Positions 25,969 through 34,942 of a DNA stretch of 48,400 bases are shown piece by piece. The notes beneath the pieces were generated by a model. That model saw only the letters and a list, made by a program, of their open reading frames with translations. It made no database searches and had not been told where the DNA came from. Made by a program: the position numbers and the translations under genes. Where the stretch lies: contig JADHVP010000010.1 in assembly GCA_016783945.1 (NCBI GenBank), forward strand, positions 1 to 48,400. The letters are read 5' to 3'. Source of the stretch: Ignavibacteria bacterium. GTDB taxonomy: Bacteria; Bacteroidota; Ignavibacteria; Tepidaquicellales; Tepidaquicellaceae. Numbering within the stretch: position 1 is the first letter of the stretch; the number at the start of each line of letters is the position of its first letter.

Positions 25969-25998
25969 CAGACGGACGCCTTGTCCGTCTGTTTTTTT
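25969..25998 (+). terminator. Rho-independent terminator after the second micro-protein pair
   Basis: Nine-base-pair stem CAGACGGAC (25969-25977), loop GCCTT, GTCCGTCTG (25983-25991), then seven T residues. The stem differs at most positions from that at 25233-25251, but pairing is complete in both and the loop is the same. Confidence 0.88.
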
Positions 25999-26039
25999 AT
26001 CTCTCAAAGTATATTAGTTTATTATTTAACTTCTACATT

Positions 26040-27944
26040 CTATCTCCCAATTTCAAAAACATCATTCTTTTTATTCACATCCGGGATTAAAACATTTCCA
26101 AGTTCCACCTTTATTATTTTTTTATTTATATCTTTCTCAATTGTTATTTCTTTGTCTCCGTTCTTCCAGATTGATGCATCATTATGTATAATAATTTCCG
26201 AAAAATCATCTGCGATAAGTTTGAGCTCTATCGGTATAGGCAGCAAGCCGATCCTTTCTACAATGATTTTTACTTGATTACCTGTTTGTAGTACATCTTT
26301 TACTGCTAAGTCCGGATAACCACGTTCAAAGAACCAAAGCTGCCAGAACCAATCGAGGTTCTCACCCGTAACGTCGTTTAAAGTGAAAAAGAAATCATAA
26401 GGCATTGGATGTTTTCCTTTCCAGCGGTAAATATATTCTTGCAGCGTATTTTTAAAAACCACTTCGCCAAGTATATCTCGAAGAATAAGATAAGCTACTG
26501 CCGGTCTGAAGTAAGAAGCTGTTCCAAGAGCAGGATAAGAAATAAAGTTTGAAGGTATCATCATTGGCATCTCCATTTCTGTTCCTGCATCTAACAAATA
26601 GCTAGACACATTTCTGTACACCTGATCATTACCTTCTGCCAGGCTATCCTGAATTTTAAGCGGTAGCACCTGAGCCCATCCCTCGTCCATCCATGCATAT
26701 TTCTTCTCATTCGTTCCAACATAAAAAGGGAAGTAAGTATGGGAAATCTCGTGAGAGGTTATATTTACTGTCGACGATTTACTGTATCTTGTTCCATCAT
26801 TTGCCATCATAGGATACTCCATTCCACCAGAACCATTGAAAACAGTAAAACGTGGATATGGAAAAGGAACTGCGGGAAAATCTTTAGATAGCATATCAAT
26901 TGTAGCTCTTGATATTTCTGCAACCTCATAGAAATCTTTTGAGTCCGGATCGTAGGCAGCACTTATTAATATGCGGTTCCCGTTTTCAACTTCAAGACTT
27001 ACTCCATCCCACAAATAACTATCACTCATTGCGAAGGCAAAATCTGTAACATTCTCTGCTTTATATTCCCATGTATTATAATCATTTGCTTGATTGAAAA
27101 TATTACCCGGCTTAAGATCCTCCTCATTAATAATATTTACTACCGATTCAGATTCAAGAGCATTTTTATATCTGCTATAATACTCTGCTGTCAAAACATC
27201 CGCGGGATTTTGTAATACACCGGTTGCCCATACACAAACATTATTGGGCACTGTAATGCTTACATCATAATTCGAATAATCGCCATAGAATTCCTGCTCA
27301 CCTGTGTAGTCAATCTTATCCCAACCATCAATATCATCGTAGACAGATATCTGGGGATACCAGTAAGCTATCATGAACGTTGAGGATCCGTAAGTTCCCA
27401 TTCTTATATTAGAACCTTTTGGAATAATGAAATTCCATTCGACATAGAAAGTCATATTATCTCCCGGCTGAAGGCTTCCCGATAAGTAGAGTATTAAATT
27501 CGTTCCGTATCTTTGTTGGTTCCACTTTTTTACTTTTGCACCATCAATTTCTATATTCTTTATATTAACTCCATCACTTAAAGCTTCCTTCCTCAGTGAC
27601 CGCATCCTGATGTTTCCATACTTATTTATATCTTGATATAAATTTATTACAATTTGCTTTAAGGTCTTGGGGCTGTTGTTATAATATATTATTGTTTCTT
27701 TACCTCTCAGCATTCTTGTCTCCGGGTCAATGCTGACTTCTATTTTGTAATCTGAACGATTCTGCCAGTAATTAGGTCCGGGTTTTCCATCGTATGAACG
27801 TGTTTCGTTGTCATAAGCTTTCTTTATATTGAGGGGCATGTAAAGACTGCTTTGCGAAAAACTTTCATTTGAAATCAGTAATACAAAAATAATCTGTATG
27901 AATAGTATGTATTTTATAAATATAGTGGTCATAAGAAAGTTCAA
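26040..27944 (-). CDS. M1-like (gluzincin) metallopeptidase, exported
   Basis: The 634-residue protein has an N-terminal signal peptide (about residues 1-31). The zinc motif is HEISH (His398-His402) with the third ligand in WMDEGWAQ about 20 residues later, and the preceding substrate motif reads GGMEYPMM, equivalent to the GAMEN of M1 aminopeptidases. The N-terminal 300 residues form the beta-rich M1 saddle domain. It probably degrades peptides in the periplasm. It converges on the second micro-protein unit and is divergent from the membrane protein-regulator-creD operon. A second Met five residues in is an alternative start. Confidence 0.92.
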   Translation of the reverse strand: MNFLMTTIFIKYILFIQIIFVLLISNESFSQSSLYMPLNIKKAYDNETRSYDGKPGPNYWQNRSDYKIEVSIDPETRMLRGKETIIYYNNSPKTLKQIVINLYQDINKYGNIRMRSLRKEALSDGVNIKNIEIDGAKVKKWNQQRYGTNLILYLSGSLQPGDNMTFYVEWNFIIPKGSNIRMGTYGSSTFMIAYWYPQISVYDDIDGWDKIDYTGEQEFYGDYSNYDVSITVPNNVCVWATGVLQNPADVLTAEYYSRYKNALESESVVNIINEEDLKPGNIFNQANDYNTWEYKAENVTDFAFAMSDSYLWDGVSLEVENGNRILISAAYDPDSKDFYEVAEISRATIDMLSKDFPAVPFPYPRFTVFNGSGGMEYPMMANDGTRYSKSSTVNITSHEISHTYFPFYVGTNEKKYAWMDEGWAQVLPLKIQDSLAEGNDQVYRNVSSYLLDAGTEMEMPMMIPSNFISYPALGTASYFRPAVAYLILRDILGEVVFKNTLQEYIYRWKGKHPMPYDFFFTLNDVTGENLDWFWQLWFFERGYPDLAVKDVLQTGNQVKIIVERIGLLPIPIELKLIADDFSEIIIHNDASIWKNGDKEITIEKDINKKIIKVELGNVLIPDVNKKNDVFEIGR

Positions 27945-28033
27945 ATTTTAAAATCACTAAAATTTTATAATATTCAATAAACAAGAAATTTTGAAGATAG
28001 AAATATTTCTTGCAAGTTAAGTTTATTGTTATT

Positions 28034-28057
28034 AACTTTGCATTACAAAGTACTTTC
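28034..28057 (+). promoter_or_regulatory. Palindromic operator of the CreD operon
   Basis: ACTTTG-CATTA-CAAAGT (28035-28051) is a perfect inverted repeat that continues into a second palindrome AAAGTACTTT (28047-28056). A TAACTTTG element (28033-28040), fitting the Bacteroidota TAnnTTTG minus-7 box, overlaps the left arm. The winged-helix regulator encoded by the second gene of the operon is the likely ligand, giving autoregulation; this is inferred. Confidence 0.55.
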
Positions 28058-28075
28058 TAACACAATATACAATAA

Positions 28076-28714
28076 ATGAATAATCAAAAGGAACATCTCG
28101 ATAACCTTTCTGAAATTCGTTCGCTAATGGAGAGGTCTTCAAAGTTTTTATCACTGAGTGGAATCTCAGGAATAAGTGCAGGCATAATAGCGATTATGGG
28201 TGTTACTGCAGCAAGTATATACCAGGGATACAGTTTTTTTGAGAGAACAAGAGTTACTAATTTATTGAAACCTACAGGTGGGATAAATATGGATTTTATG
28301 TTATTCTTCTCAATAGATGCAATAATCGTAATAATTCTCGCATTAAGTACCTCAGTCTTTTTCACTATGCGAAAGGCTAAGAAAAGAAAGCTTCCTGTTT
28401 GGGATAGTCCAGCGAAAAGACTTGTCTGGAGTTTATCAGTACCTCTTGTAACTGGTGGTGTTTTTTGTTTAGTCCTGCTACGCTATAGTCTGGTTTTTCT
28501 TATAACTCCTTCAATGTTAATCTTCTATGGTATGGCTTTAATTAATGCAGGAAAGTATACACACAATGAGGTCAGTGTATTAGGACTATTTGAAATTCTG
28601 CTTGGGATTGTTGCTTTATTCTTTATTGGCTATGGTATGCTTTTCTGGGTGATAGGATTCGGATTATTTCATATTATCTATGGAACGTTTATGTATTATA
28701 AGTACGAGAGATGA
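28076..28714 (+). CDS. Hypothetical integral membrane protein of the CreD operon
   Basis: The 212-residue protein starts with a soluble helix (NNQKEHLDNLSEIRSLMERSSK) and has about six membrane spans, the last ending FHIIYGTFMYYKYER. I do not recognise a catalytic motif. The N-terminal LSEIRSLMERSSKFLSLSG pattern is common in Bacteroidota proteins encoded just before a winged-helix regulator and creD. Its stop overlaps the start of the regulator gene by four bases (ATGA at 28711-28714), which indicates translational coupling. Confidence 0.85.
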   Translation: MNNQKEHLDNLSEIRSLMERSSKFLSLSGISGISAGIIAIMGVTAASIYQGYSFFERTRVTNLLKPTGGINMDFMLFFSIDAIIVIILALSTSVFFTMRKAKKRKLPVWDSPAKRLVWSLSVPLVTGGVFCLVLLRYSLVFLITPSMLIFYGMALINAGKYTHNEVSVLGLFEILLGIVALFFIGYGMLFWVIGFGLFHIIYGTFMYYKYER

Positions 28715-29016
28715 AAAGCATAATTAAAAATTTAAACAAAGTTTTCGAAAGCAGAATACGACTCGGTGTAATGTCAATTTTGTTAGTTAATGACCGTGTA
28801 GATTTTAATACTCTTAAGAAATTGCTAAATGTTACAGATGGTAATCTTGCAAGCCACATAAATGCTTTGCAAAATAAAAAATACATAAAAGTAAAAAAAC
28901 AATTTTTAAATAAGAAACCAAATACATCTTATGCAGTATCAGAATTAGGAAAGAAAGCATTTAACGATCACTTAAATGCACTCGAAAAAATAATTAAGAA
29001 GGGAGTAGATTTCTGA
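28711..29016 (+). CDS. Winged-helix transcriptional regulator (HTH_34 / ArsR-MarR-like)
   Basis: The 101-residue protein is a single winged helix: SRIRLGVMSILLVNDRVDFNTLKKLLNVTDGNLASHINALQNKKYIKVKK is visible in pieces, with the recognition helix at NVTDGNLASHINAL and the wing at FLNKKPNTSYAVSELG. This small type (PF13601) is usually found with a membrane protein and CreD in Bacteroidota. It probably binds the palindrome at 28034-28057 and represses its own operon; no ligand pocket can be assigned. The four-base overlap with the gene before it supports coupling. Confidence 0.88.
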   Translation: MKSIIKNLNKVFESRIRLGVMSILLVNDRVDFNTLKKLLNVTDGNLASHINALQNKKYIKVKKQFLNKKPNTSYAVSELGKKAFNDHLNALEKIIKKGVDF

Positions 29017-29076
29017 CCAATTAAGATATCTTTGAAGCACCAAAAGTAAAATTTTTTATTAATTAAAAAAATAAAA

Positions 29077-30429
29077 ATGGAAAAGCAATCATCTTTCAAA
29101 AGTATCAACGAGTGGGCAAAGAACTCGATAATTTTAAAACTGCTCATAATGGGGTTTTTGATATTAGTTCTTCTAATACCTTCAAAGATGACCGATTCTC
29201 TCATTAAGGAAAGGGAGTCCACGTATGACAGTGCTACTGTTGAGGTTGGTTCAAAATGGGGTAAAATGCAGACAATTGCAGGACCAATTCTATCCGTACC
29301 TTATAATGATACTATATTAGAAAAGATCAAGTACGCTCATTTTTTACCGGAAGAATTAATTATAAATGGTGAAATTATCCCGGAAAGACGAAACAGGGGA
29401 ATTTATAAAGTAGTTGTTTATAACTCCAAATTAAAATTTGATGGCGTTTTCACCCCACCAAAATTTTCAGGATTAAACTTGAACGAAACAGATTTCATCT
29501 GGGAGGATGCATTTTTATCAATTGGCATTACCGATTTGAGAGGTATACAAGAAAAGATAGAGCTTGACTGGAACGACAAGAAACTTCTTTTTAGCCCGGG
29601 TATGGAGTCGAAAGATATAATTAAATCCGGCGTGAGTGTAAACGTACCACTTGATACAACAGCATTGAAAAAGAGTAATTATAAATTCTCATTTGGTTTG
29701 AACATTAATGGCAGCAGTGAACTCAATTTTATTCCACTTGGCAAAGAAACCGATGTTAAATTAAATTCCACATGGAACAATCCCGGGTTTGATGGAGCAT
29801 TTCTCCCGGATAACAGAGAAATTAATGCTGATGGTTTTCAAGCTGATTGGAAAATACTGCATTTAAACAGAACTTATCCGCAGCAATGGAAGGGAAGTTT
29901 TTATAATATTCATGACTCAATATTTGGGGTAAGACTTTTATTTCCTGTGAATGAGTATCAAAAAATTATGCGTTCATCAAAGTATGCGATACTTTTCATC
30001 TTCTTAACTTTCCTTATATTCTTTTTCGTTGAAGTAATTAATAAAAAAAGAATTCACCCGCTTAAGTATTTGTTGGTCGGTTTAGGTTTGATAATTTTTT
30101 ATACACTATTGCTTTCTTTGACTGAGCATTTGGATTTCAAATTTGCATATCTTATTTCAAGTGTTTCGATAATACTTCTTATCACTTTTTATTCAAAGAG
30201 CTTTTTGAGTAGGTTTCTCACTATATTAATTGGGATAATTCTAACGATATTGTATCTGTTCCTTTATTCTCTATTACAGCTTCAGGATTATGCACTCCTG
30301 TTGGGTAGTATAGGTTTGTTTGTTGTGCTTGCGATTGTTATGTATTTCTCAAGGAAGATTGATTATGGCAATTCATTTGGATCTGACAAAATAAAGGAAG
30401 ATAAAAATAGTGTTGGCCCTTCACCTTAA
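29077..30429 (+). CDS. creD: CreD family inner-membrane protein
   Basis: The 450-residue protein has one N-terminal span (about 17-38), a large strand-rich periplasmic part (about 40-300, beginning KERESTYDSATVEVGSKWG), and five or six C-terminal spans. The segments GPILSVPYND, PEELIINGEI and RGIYKVVVYN are typical of CreD (PF06123). In E. coli CreD belongs to the CreBC regulon and affects envelope integrity; its biochemical role is unknown. Here it is the third gene of an operon with its own winged-helix regulator, as often in Bacteroidota. Confidence 0.95.
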   Translation: MEKQSSFKSINEWAKNSIILKLLIMGFLILVLLIPSKMTDSLIKERESTYDSATVEVGSKWGKMQTIAGPILSVPYNDTILEKIKYAHFLPEELIINGEIIPERRNRGIYKVVVYNSKLKFDGVFTPPKFSGLNLNETDFIWEDAFLSIGITDLRGIQEKIELDWNDKKLLFSPGMESKDIIKSGVSVNVPLDTTALKKSNYKFSFGLNINGSSELNFIPLGKETDVKLNSTWNNPGFDGAFLPDNREINADGFQADWKILHLNRTYPQQWKGSFYNIHDSIFGVRLLFPVNEYQKIMRSSKYAILFIFLTFLIFFFVEVINKKRIHPLKYLLVGLGLIIFYTLLLSLTEHLDFKFAYLISSVSIILLITFYSKSFLSRFLTILIGIILTILYLFLYSLLQLQDYALLLGSIGLFVVLAIVMYFSRKIDYGNSFGSDKIKEDKNSVGPSP

Positions 30430-30467
30430 TAGGCTCATCACCATTAATTTTTAATTTAACATATATC

Positions 30468-30500
30468 AAGCAAGGGACTTCGAGCCCTTGCTTTTATTTT
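30468..30500 (+). terminator. Rho-independent terminator after creD
   Basis: AAGCAAGGG (30468-30476), an eight-base loop ACTTCGAG, CCCTTGCTT (30485-30493), then TTATTTT. A nine-base-pair stem with a T-rich tail 39 bases after the creD stop. Confidence 0.85.
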
Positions 30501-30602
30501 AATTAAAATGTACAGATACAAAACCTTACTGATAAATATAAATGAATAATTTTTTCATTTAATATAGAAAAGAATTTATATTATTTGTGTCGATTGTTTA
30601 AA

Positions 30603-31964
30603 ATGCGTATTTTAAAGACACTTAATAGTATAATAATAGTTAAGCTTACTACTGCCCAGACTTTATTTCTTGGTTATATAGGTTTTATTCTGATTGGAAC
30701 AATTCTTTTAATGCTTCCCGCCTCAAGTGTCGGCGATGAGAGCCTTTCACTGGTCAATGCAATATTTACAACCACGTCTTCCATATCGGGTACCGGACTA
30801 ATCGTAGTAGATACCGGTGGATATTTTTCGTTCTTTGGACAGATGGTTGTTTTAATACTCATACAGATTGGCAACGTTGGATATATGTTATTCTTCGCTT
30901 TAGCTGTTTTATTCTTTGGAGGGAGACTTTCTATATTAAACAAGATGGTTGTTAAAGAATCCATTAGCCGACACTCAAAGTTGGATTTAATGATGTTCAT
31001 AAAGAAAGTTTTTAAGTATACTATTGTAATTGAAAGCATCTCTGCTATCTTACTAATTATTTTTTTCCTGCAGCATTTTCCTGCAGGTGAAGCAGTAAAG
31101 CAGGGAATTTTTCATTCTATCTCTGCTTTTTGTACAGCAGGTTTTTCGTTATTCAGCAACAGTCTTATTGATTTTAATGAGAATTACTATTTTAATATTG
31201 TGCTTTTGTTCACTTCTTATGCTGGTTGTATTGGGTTTTTTGTTTTATATGATATATCACTTTTTACTAAGTCGCTGTTTAAAAAGAAGAAAAGATATAA
31301 ACTTTCTGCACATGTAAAGATCGTATTTGTTGTTTCAATTACAATAACTGTTATAGGGACACTGTTTATTTATTTATCAGAGAGCGTTATTGGACCCGGT
31401 AGTGAGGGTGGTACTTTTTTGAAATCTCTTTTCCAGGCTATGTCTGCTTCTACAACTGTTGGGTTTAGTTCGGTAAATATAGGTCAATTGAATCATTCTT
31501 CGCTTTTGTATATTATACTTGAAATGTTTATCGGTGCTTCACCCAGCGGAACCGGTGGTGGAATTAAAACAACCGTTTTTGCTCTTATGGTTTTATCCCT
31601 GTTTACTTATTTTCGAAACAGGAGACATGTTAACGCATTTAATAGAACGATTCCTTTAAGTACGATAACAAGAGCATTTTCTATTGTAATGCTTGCAGTG
31701 ATTTGGGTGTTCTTATCTGTTATGATTTTGAACTTGACAGAGGATAAGTTATTTTTAAATATTTTATTTGAAGCCGTATCTGCATTTGGAAATGGTGGTA
31801 TGTCGACCGGTATAACTGGGGACTTGTCATCCTTTGGAAAAATATTGCTGTCGATTTCGATGTTGATTGGGAGGGTTGGACCGCTCATTGTTGGTTATAC
31901 TTTTATTGGCAAGAGAAAAATTGTTGATTATAATTATCCTGATGCAAATATTTTAATAGTATAA
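30603..31964 (+). CDS. TrkH/KtrB-type potassium uptake channel subunit
   Basis: The 453-residue membrane protein has four repeated membrane-pore-membrane units. The filter-like loops are SSISGTGLIVVDTG, SAFCTAGFSLFSN, SASTTVGFSSVNIG and SAFGNGGMSTGITG, each with a conserved central Gly. The length and lack of extra N-terminal spans favour the KtrB form. It imports K+ driven by ion gradients and is gated by the RCK protein encoded 11 nt downstream. I chose ATG at 30603; a TTG at 30585 would add MCRLFK, which looks less natural. Confidence 0.93.
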   Translation: MRILKTLNSIIIVKLTTAQTLFLGYIGFILIGTILLMLPASSVGDESLSLVNAIFTTTSSISGTGLIVVDTGGYFSFFGQMVVLILIQIGNVGYMLFFALAVLFFGGRLSILNKMVVKESISRHSKLDLMMFIKKVFKYTIVIESISAILLIIFFLQHFPAGEAVKQGIFHSISAFCTAGFSLFSNSLIDFNENYYFNIVLLFTSYAGCIGFFVLYDISLFTKSLFKKKKRYKLSAHVKIVFVVSITITVIGTLFIYLSESVIGPGSEGGTFLKSLFQAMSASTTVGFSSVNIGQLNHSSLLYIILEMFIGASPSGTGGGIKTTVFALMVLSLFTYFRNRRHVNAFNRTIPLSTITRAFSIVMLAVIWVFLSVMILNLTEDKLFLNILFEAVSAFGNGGMSTGITGDLSSFGKILLSISMLIGRVGPLIVGYTFIGKRKIVDYNYPDANILIV

Positions 31965-31975
31965 ATAAATTTAAA

Positions 31976-32629
31976 ATGAAACAATTTGTAGTAATCGGTT
32001 TAGGAAGATTTGGTTCTAACCTTGCAAAAGCACTATATAAACTCGGCAACCAGGTCTTAGCTTTAGATAATGATAGGAAGGTTGTAGAAGATATTAAAGA
32101 TTATGTAACTGATGCAATAATTGCCGATGCAAGAGATATTAAGGTTCTATCCGAATTTATTGACGATGACGTCGATGTCGTTATAGTAGCGTCGGGAGAC
32201 AATATCGAAATGAGTGTGTTAACTGTTCTTTATTTAAAGGACCTTGGAGTAAAACACATAATTGCAAAGGCGAAGAGTGAAGACCACGGAAAAATACTGG
32301 CTTCTTTAGGTGTAAACGAAGTAATTTTCCCGGAAAAGGATTTGGCTGCACGGCTGGCTGAAAAACTTACTCAATCAAGTCTTATCTCGCATATCCCTCT
32401 TGCTCCGGAATACAGTATCTTTGAAATCGCGACCCCGGATAGATTCATCGGCAAGACATTAGCTGAACTTCAATTAAGAAATAAGTACGGGGTTTCTGTA
32501 ATCGGGATTAAAGACGTTCTCTATGATAAGATTAATATCGTTCCTGATCCCAACTATAAATTTGGACCTGATACTGCCATGATAATTCTCTGTAAAACTG
32601 ACGAGTTTCATAATCTAAAGCTTAAATAA
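31976..32629 (+). CDS. TrkA/KtrA-type RCK regulatory subunit of potassium uptake
   Basis: The 217-residue cytoplasmic protein has an N-terminal NAD-binding RCK_N domain (GLGRFGSNLAKAL at about 8-20, with the acidic LALDND afterwards) and a C-terminal RCK_C domain (about 140-217, FIGKTLAELQLRNKYGVSVIGI). It forms the ligand-gating ring under the channel subunit. The 11-nt gap to that gene indicates a two-gene operon. Confidence 0.95.
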   Translation: MKQFVVIGLGRFGSNLAKALYKLGNQVLALDNDRKVVEDIKDYVTDAIIADARDIKVLSEFIDDDVDVVIVASGDNIEMSVLTVLYLKDLGVKHIIAKAKSEDHGKILASLGVNEVIFPEKDLAARLAEKLTQSSLISHIPLAPEYSIFEIATPDRFIGKTLAELQLRNKYGVSVIGIKDVLYDKINIVPDPNYKFGPDTAMIILCKTDEFHNLKLK

Positions 32630-32705
32630 CTTAGTATCACGTTATCAAGAAATTTGTTGTGAAAATTAAAATTTTTTCTTATCGAGTTAGATTAACTGTA
32701 TTGCA

Positions 32706-33809
32706 ATGTTTATATTAAAAATCAGGTTCTTCATACTCGTTCTACTCTCGATACAGACTATTAGTTTATACTCATGTAATTCACAAGACATTGACTCAGA
32801 CAAAGAATCAAAACTCGTACCACCTAATGATGGTATATACCATAGTGCTTTCCCCGATATGGGAGAAACTGAAGATAGTGTGACTTCAGATAGAATTGAA
32901 GAGTTTATTAATTTAGTAGAAAAACCCCCTGCGTGGATTTATTTTTCTAACAACTGGTTTAACGGTATTAATTTTCCTAAAAAAGAAGTCACGTTAATTA
33001 ATAAATACGGTTTGTTGCCCTTTGTTAGATTAATGCCCCGAAGTGATTGGGATATATATTCCTCTGATCCTGTTTATTCACTTCAAAATATTATCAACGG
33101 TAAATTTGACAAAGAGTTAACAGCGTGGGCTTTGAATGCAAAACAATTGGGAGTTCCAATTATGGTGGAGTTTGGTACGGAAGTGAATGGTGATTGGTTC
33201 CCGTGGGCAGGTATATATAACGGTAACGGGGACACCCAAGGTTACGGAGACACCACATTAGCAGACGGTCCTGAAAGATTTAAAGACGCATATATTCACA
33301 TAATTGATTTGTTCAATAAAGAAGACGTTAAAAATGTTACCTGGGCTTTTCATGTAAATTGTATGTCTGCGCCTGTAGAGTCATGGAATAATATGTCAGC
33401 TTATTACCCCGGCGATGAGTACATCGATTGGATTGGAATAAGTATTTATGGTGCTCAGAAACCCGGTGATAAGTGGAACTCATTTGATGAGTTACTCAGT
33501 AAGTCTTATAATGAATTGTCGTCGATTTCAGAAAACAAACCTCTTGCAATTTTTGAATTTGGAGTAGTGGATAGCGCTGATGATTTTAGTAAAGCTCAAT
33601 GGATTAAAGATGCATTGAATGTCTTAAAGGAAGGAAAATATCCTGGAATAAAAGCGATCAGCTATTGGCATTCAAGCTGGGAGAATGCAGACAGCAGCTT
33701 TTCTAACATGAGGATTGATTCAACCCCGGAGTCTTTGCTGCAATATAAAGAAACAATTTCAGATCCATTTTTCATTTCTTTCCCGATCATTTCGAATAGG
33801 AACAACTAA
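32706..33809 (+). CDS. GH26-like glycoside hydrolase lipoprotein
   Basis: The 367-residue protein has a lipoprotein signal (LYSC, Cys24) and a (beta/alpha)8-type hydrolase domain from about residue 38. The two catalytic Glu residues fit the GH26/GH-A pattern: Glu159 in FGTEVNGDW as acid/base, and Glu284 in AIFEFGVVD as nucleophile, about 125 residues apart. RLMPRSDW and WIGISIYG are also typical of mannanase-like proteins. Substrate is not known; beta-mannan or another beta-glycan is likely. It is anchored at the membrane, probably facing the periplasm or outside. Confidence 0.82.
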   Translation: MFILKIRFFILVLLSIQTISLYSCNSQDIDSDKESKLVPPNDGIYHSAFPDMGETEDSVTSDRIEEFINLVEKPPAWIYFSNNWFNGINFPKKEVTLINKYGLLPFVRLMPRSDWDIYSSDPVYSLQNIINGKFDKELTAWALNAKQLGVPIMVEFGTEVNGDWFPWAGIYNGNGDTQGYGDTTLADGPERFKDAYIHIIDLFNKEDVKNVTWAFHVNCMSAPVESWNNMSAYYPGDEYIDWIGISIYGAQKPGDKWNSFDELLSKSYNELSSISENKPLAIFEFGVVDSADDFSKAQWIKDALNVLKEGKYPGIKAISYWHSSWENADSSFSNMRIDSTPESLLQYKETISDPFFISFPIISNRNN

Positions 33810-33945
33810 ATACCTTTTTATTATATCGTGTGATATTATCTTTCTTAAATCCTAATCGTTGCAATAAAAGTAGAAACAGAATCACAACATTAATATTTCT
33901 AAAAACGTAATAACTTAATAACTAATTAATGAAAGGAAATAAAAA

Positions 33946-34314
33946 ATGGCAAACGTAATTAACTGGTTCGAAATTCCCGCAGCGGATTTCGATAGAGCAA
34001 AAAAATTTTACAGTGAAGTATTAGGCTATGAACTTAAGTCTGAAAAGATGGGTGATTATGAAATGGCATTTTTCTCAAATGATGGCGAAGGTGTAAGCGG
34101 ATCTGTTGTATTTGGTGCAGGTTATGAGCCGAGCGATAAGGGTACATTAGTTTATTTTAATGGAGGTGATGATCTCTCGGGAATGTTATTAAAAGTTGAA
34201 CCTGCAGGAGGGAAAGTCGTAGTTCCTAAAACACTTATAACTGAAGATATTGGTTATTTTGCAGTCTTTATCGATACGGAAGGCAATAAGGTTGCACTAC
34301 ACTCACAGAAATAG
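33946..34314 (+). CDS. VOC family protein (glyoxalase/bleomycin-resistance fold)
   Basis: The 122-residue protein shows two beta-alpha-beta-beta-beta units: FEIPAADFDRAKKFYSEVLGYEL at the start and VVPKTLITEDIGYFAVFIDTEGNKVALHS at the end, with the DTEGN turn typical of VOC proteins. Metal-site residues are not complete enough to name an activity. A clear AAGGA ribosome site precedes the ATG. Confidence 0.9.
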   Translation: MANVINWFEIPAADFDRAKKFYSEVLGYELKSEKMGDYEMAFFSNDGEGVSGSVVFGAGYEPSDKGTLVYFNGGDDLSGMLLKVEPAGGKVVVPKTLITEDIGYFAVFIDTEGNKVALHSQK

Positions 34315-34358
34315 TATTAGTTGTTAACCAAATTTTTTAACTCATAAGGAGTTACATA

Positions 34359-34925
34359 TTGTCTGTATCAAATAAATTTGACCGTATTGGCGATGATACA
34401 GTAAAGGCTAAAACCGGTAAACTCTGGCAGGAGTGGTTCAAAATTCTTGACAAAGCAAGAACAAAGAAAATGAATCACAAAGAAATCTTCACTTTCATAC
34501 ATAGTCAACACGGGGTAAGTAAGTGGTGGAGCCGGATGATAACGGTTGCCTATGAACGCGAAAGAGGTCTTCGAGAAAAATACCAACAGCCAGAGGGTTA
34601 CGAAATTAGTTGCAGTAAAATAATAGCAGTTCCAATTTGTGCTCTGTATGAATACTTTTACGATGCAAAGAAACGGGAAATGTGGCTGGGGAAAAGGAAA
34701 ATCACAATCAGGAAAGCAACTAAAAGTAAATCGATGAGGATTACATGGTCTAATGGGAAGACAAACCTTGACGTAAATTTCTACAAAAAAGGAAATAACA
34801 AAAGCCAGATTGCTGTACAACACAGTAAACTTACTGATTTAAAAACAGCAGAAAAAATGAAACCGTACTGGAAAGGAAAATTAGAAAAATTGAATCAGCT
34901 TTGTAAATTTAATTGTAGTCTATAA
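34359..34925 (+). CDS. DUF4287 plus SRPBCC-like protein (TTG start)
   Basis: The 188-residue protein has an N-terminal DUF4287-like helical part (about 10-75: TGKLWQEWFKILDKARTKKMNHKEI, then HGVSKWWSRMITVAYERERGL), and a C-terminal START/AHSA1-like part (about 85-185: IIAVPICALYEYFYD, RITWSNGKTNLDVNF, QIAVQHSKL, YWKGKLEKL). Such fusions bind hydrophobic ligands or act with sensors; function unknown. The TTG start at 34359 is preceded by AAGGAG (34346-34351); no ATG fits this spacing. It follows the VOC gene by 44 nt and may be cotranscribed. Confidence 0.75.
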   Translation: MSVSNKFDRIGDDTVKAKTGKLWQEWFKILDKARTKKMNHKEIFTFIHSQHGVSKWWSRMITVAYERERGLREKYQQPEGYEISCSKIIAVPICALYEYFYDAKKREMWLGKRKITIRKATKSKSMRITWSNGKTNLDVNFYKKGNNKSQIAVQHSKLTDLKTAEKMKPYWKGKLEKLNQLCKFNCSL

Positions 34926-34942
34926 CTAAATACTAATAAATA

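Noticed and set aside
28084-28365. Leftward frame within the membrane protein gene of the CreD operon
   Set aside because: Shadow of the sense gene, which has the coupled ATGA junction and membrane spans.
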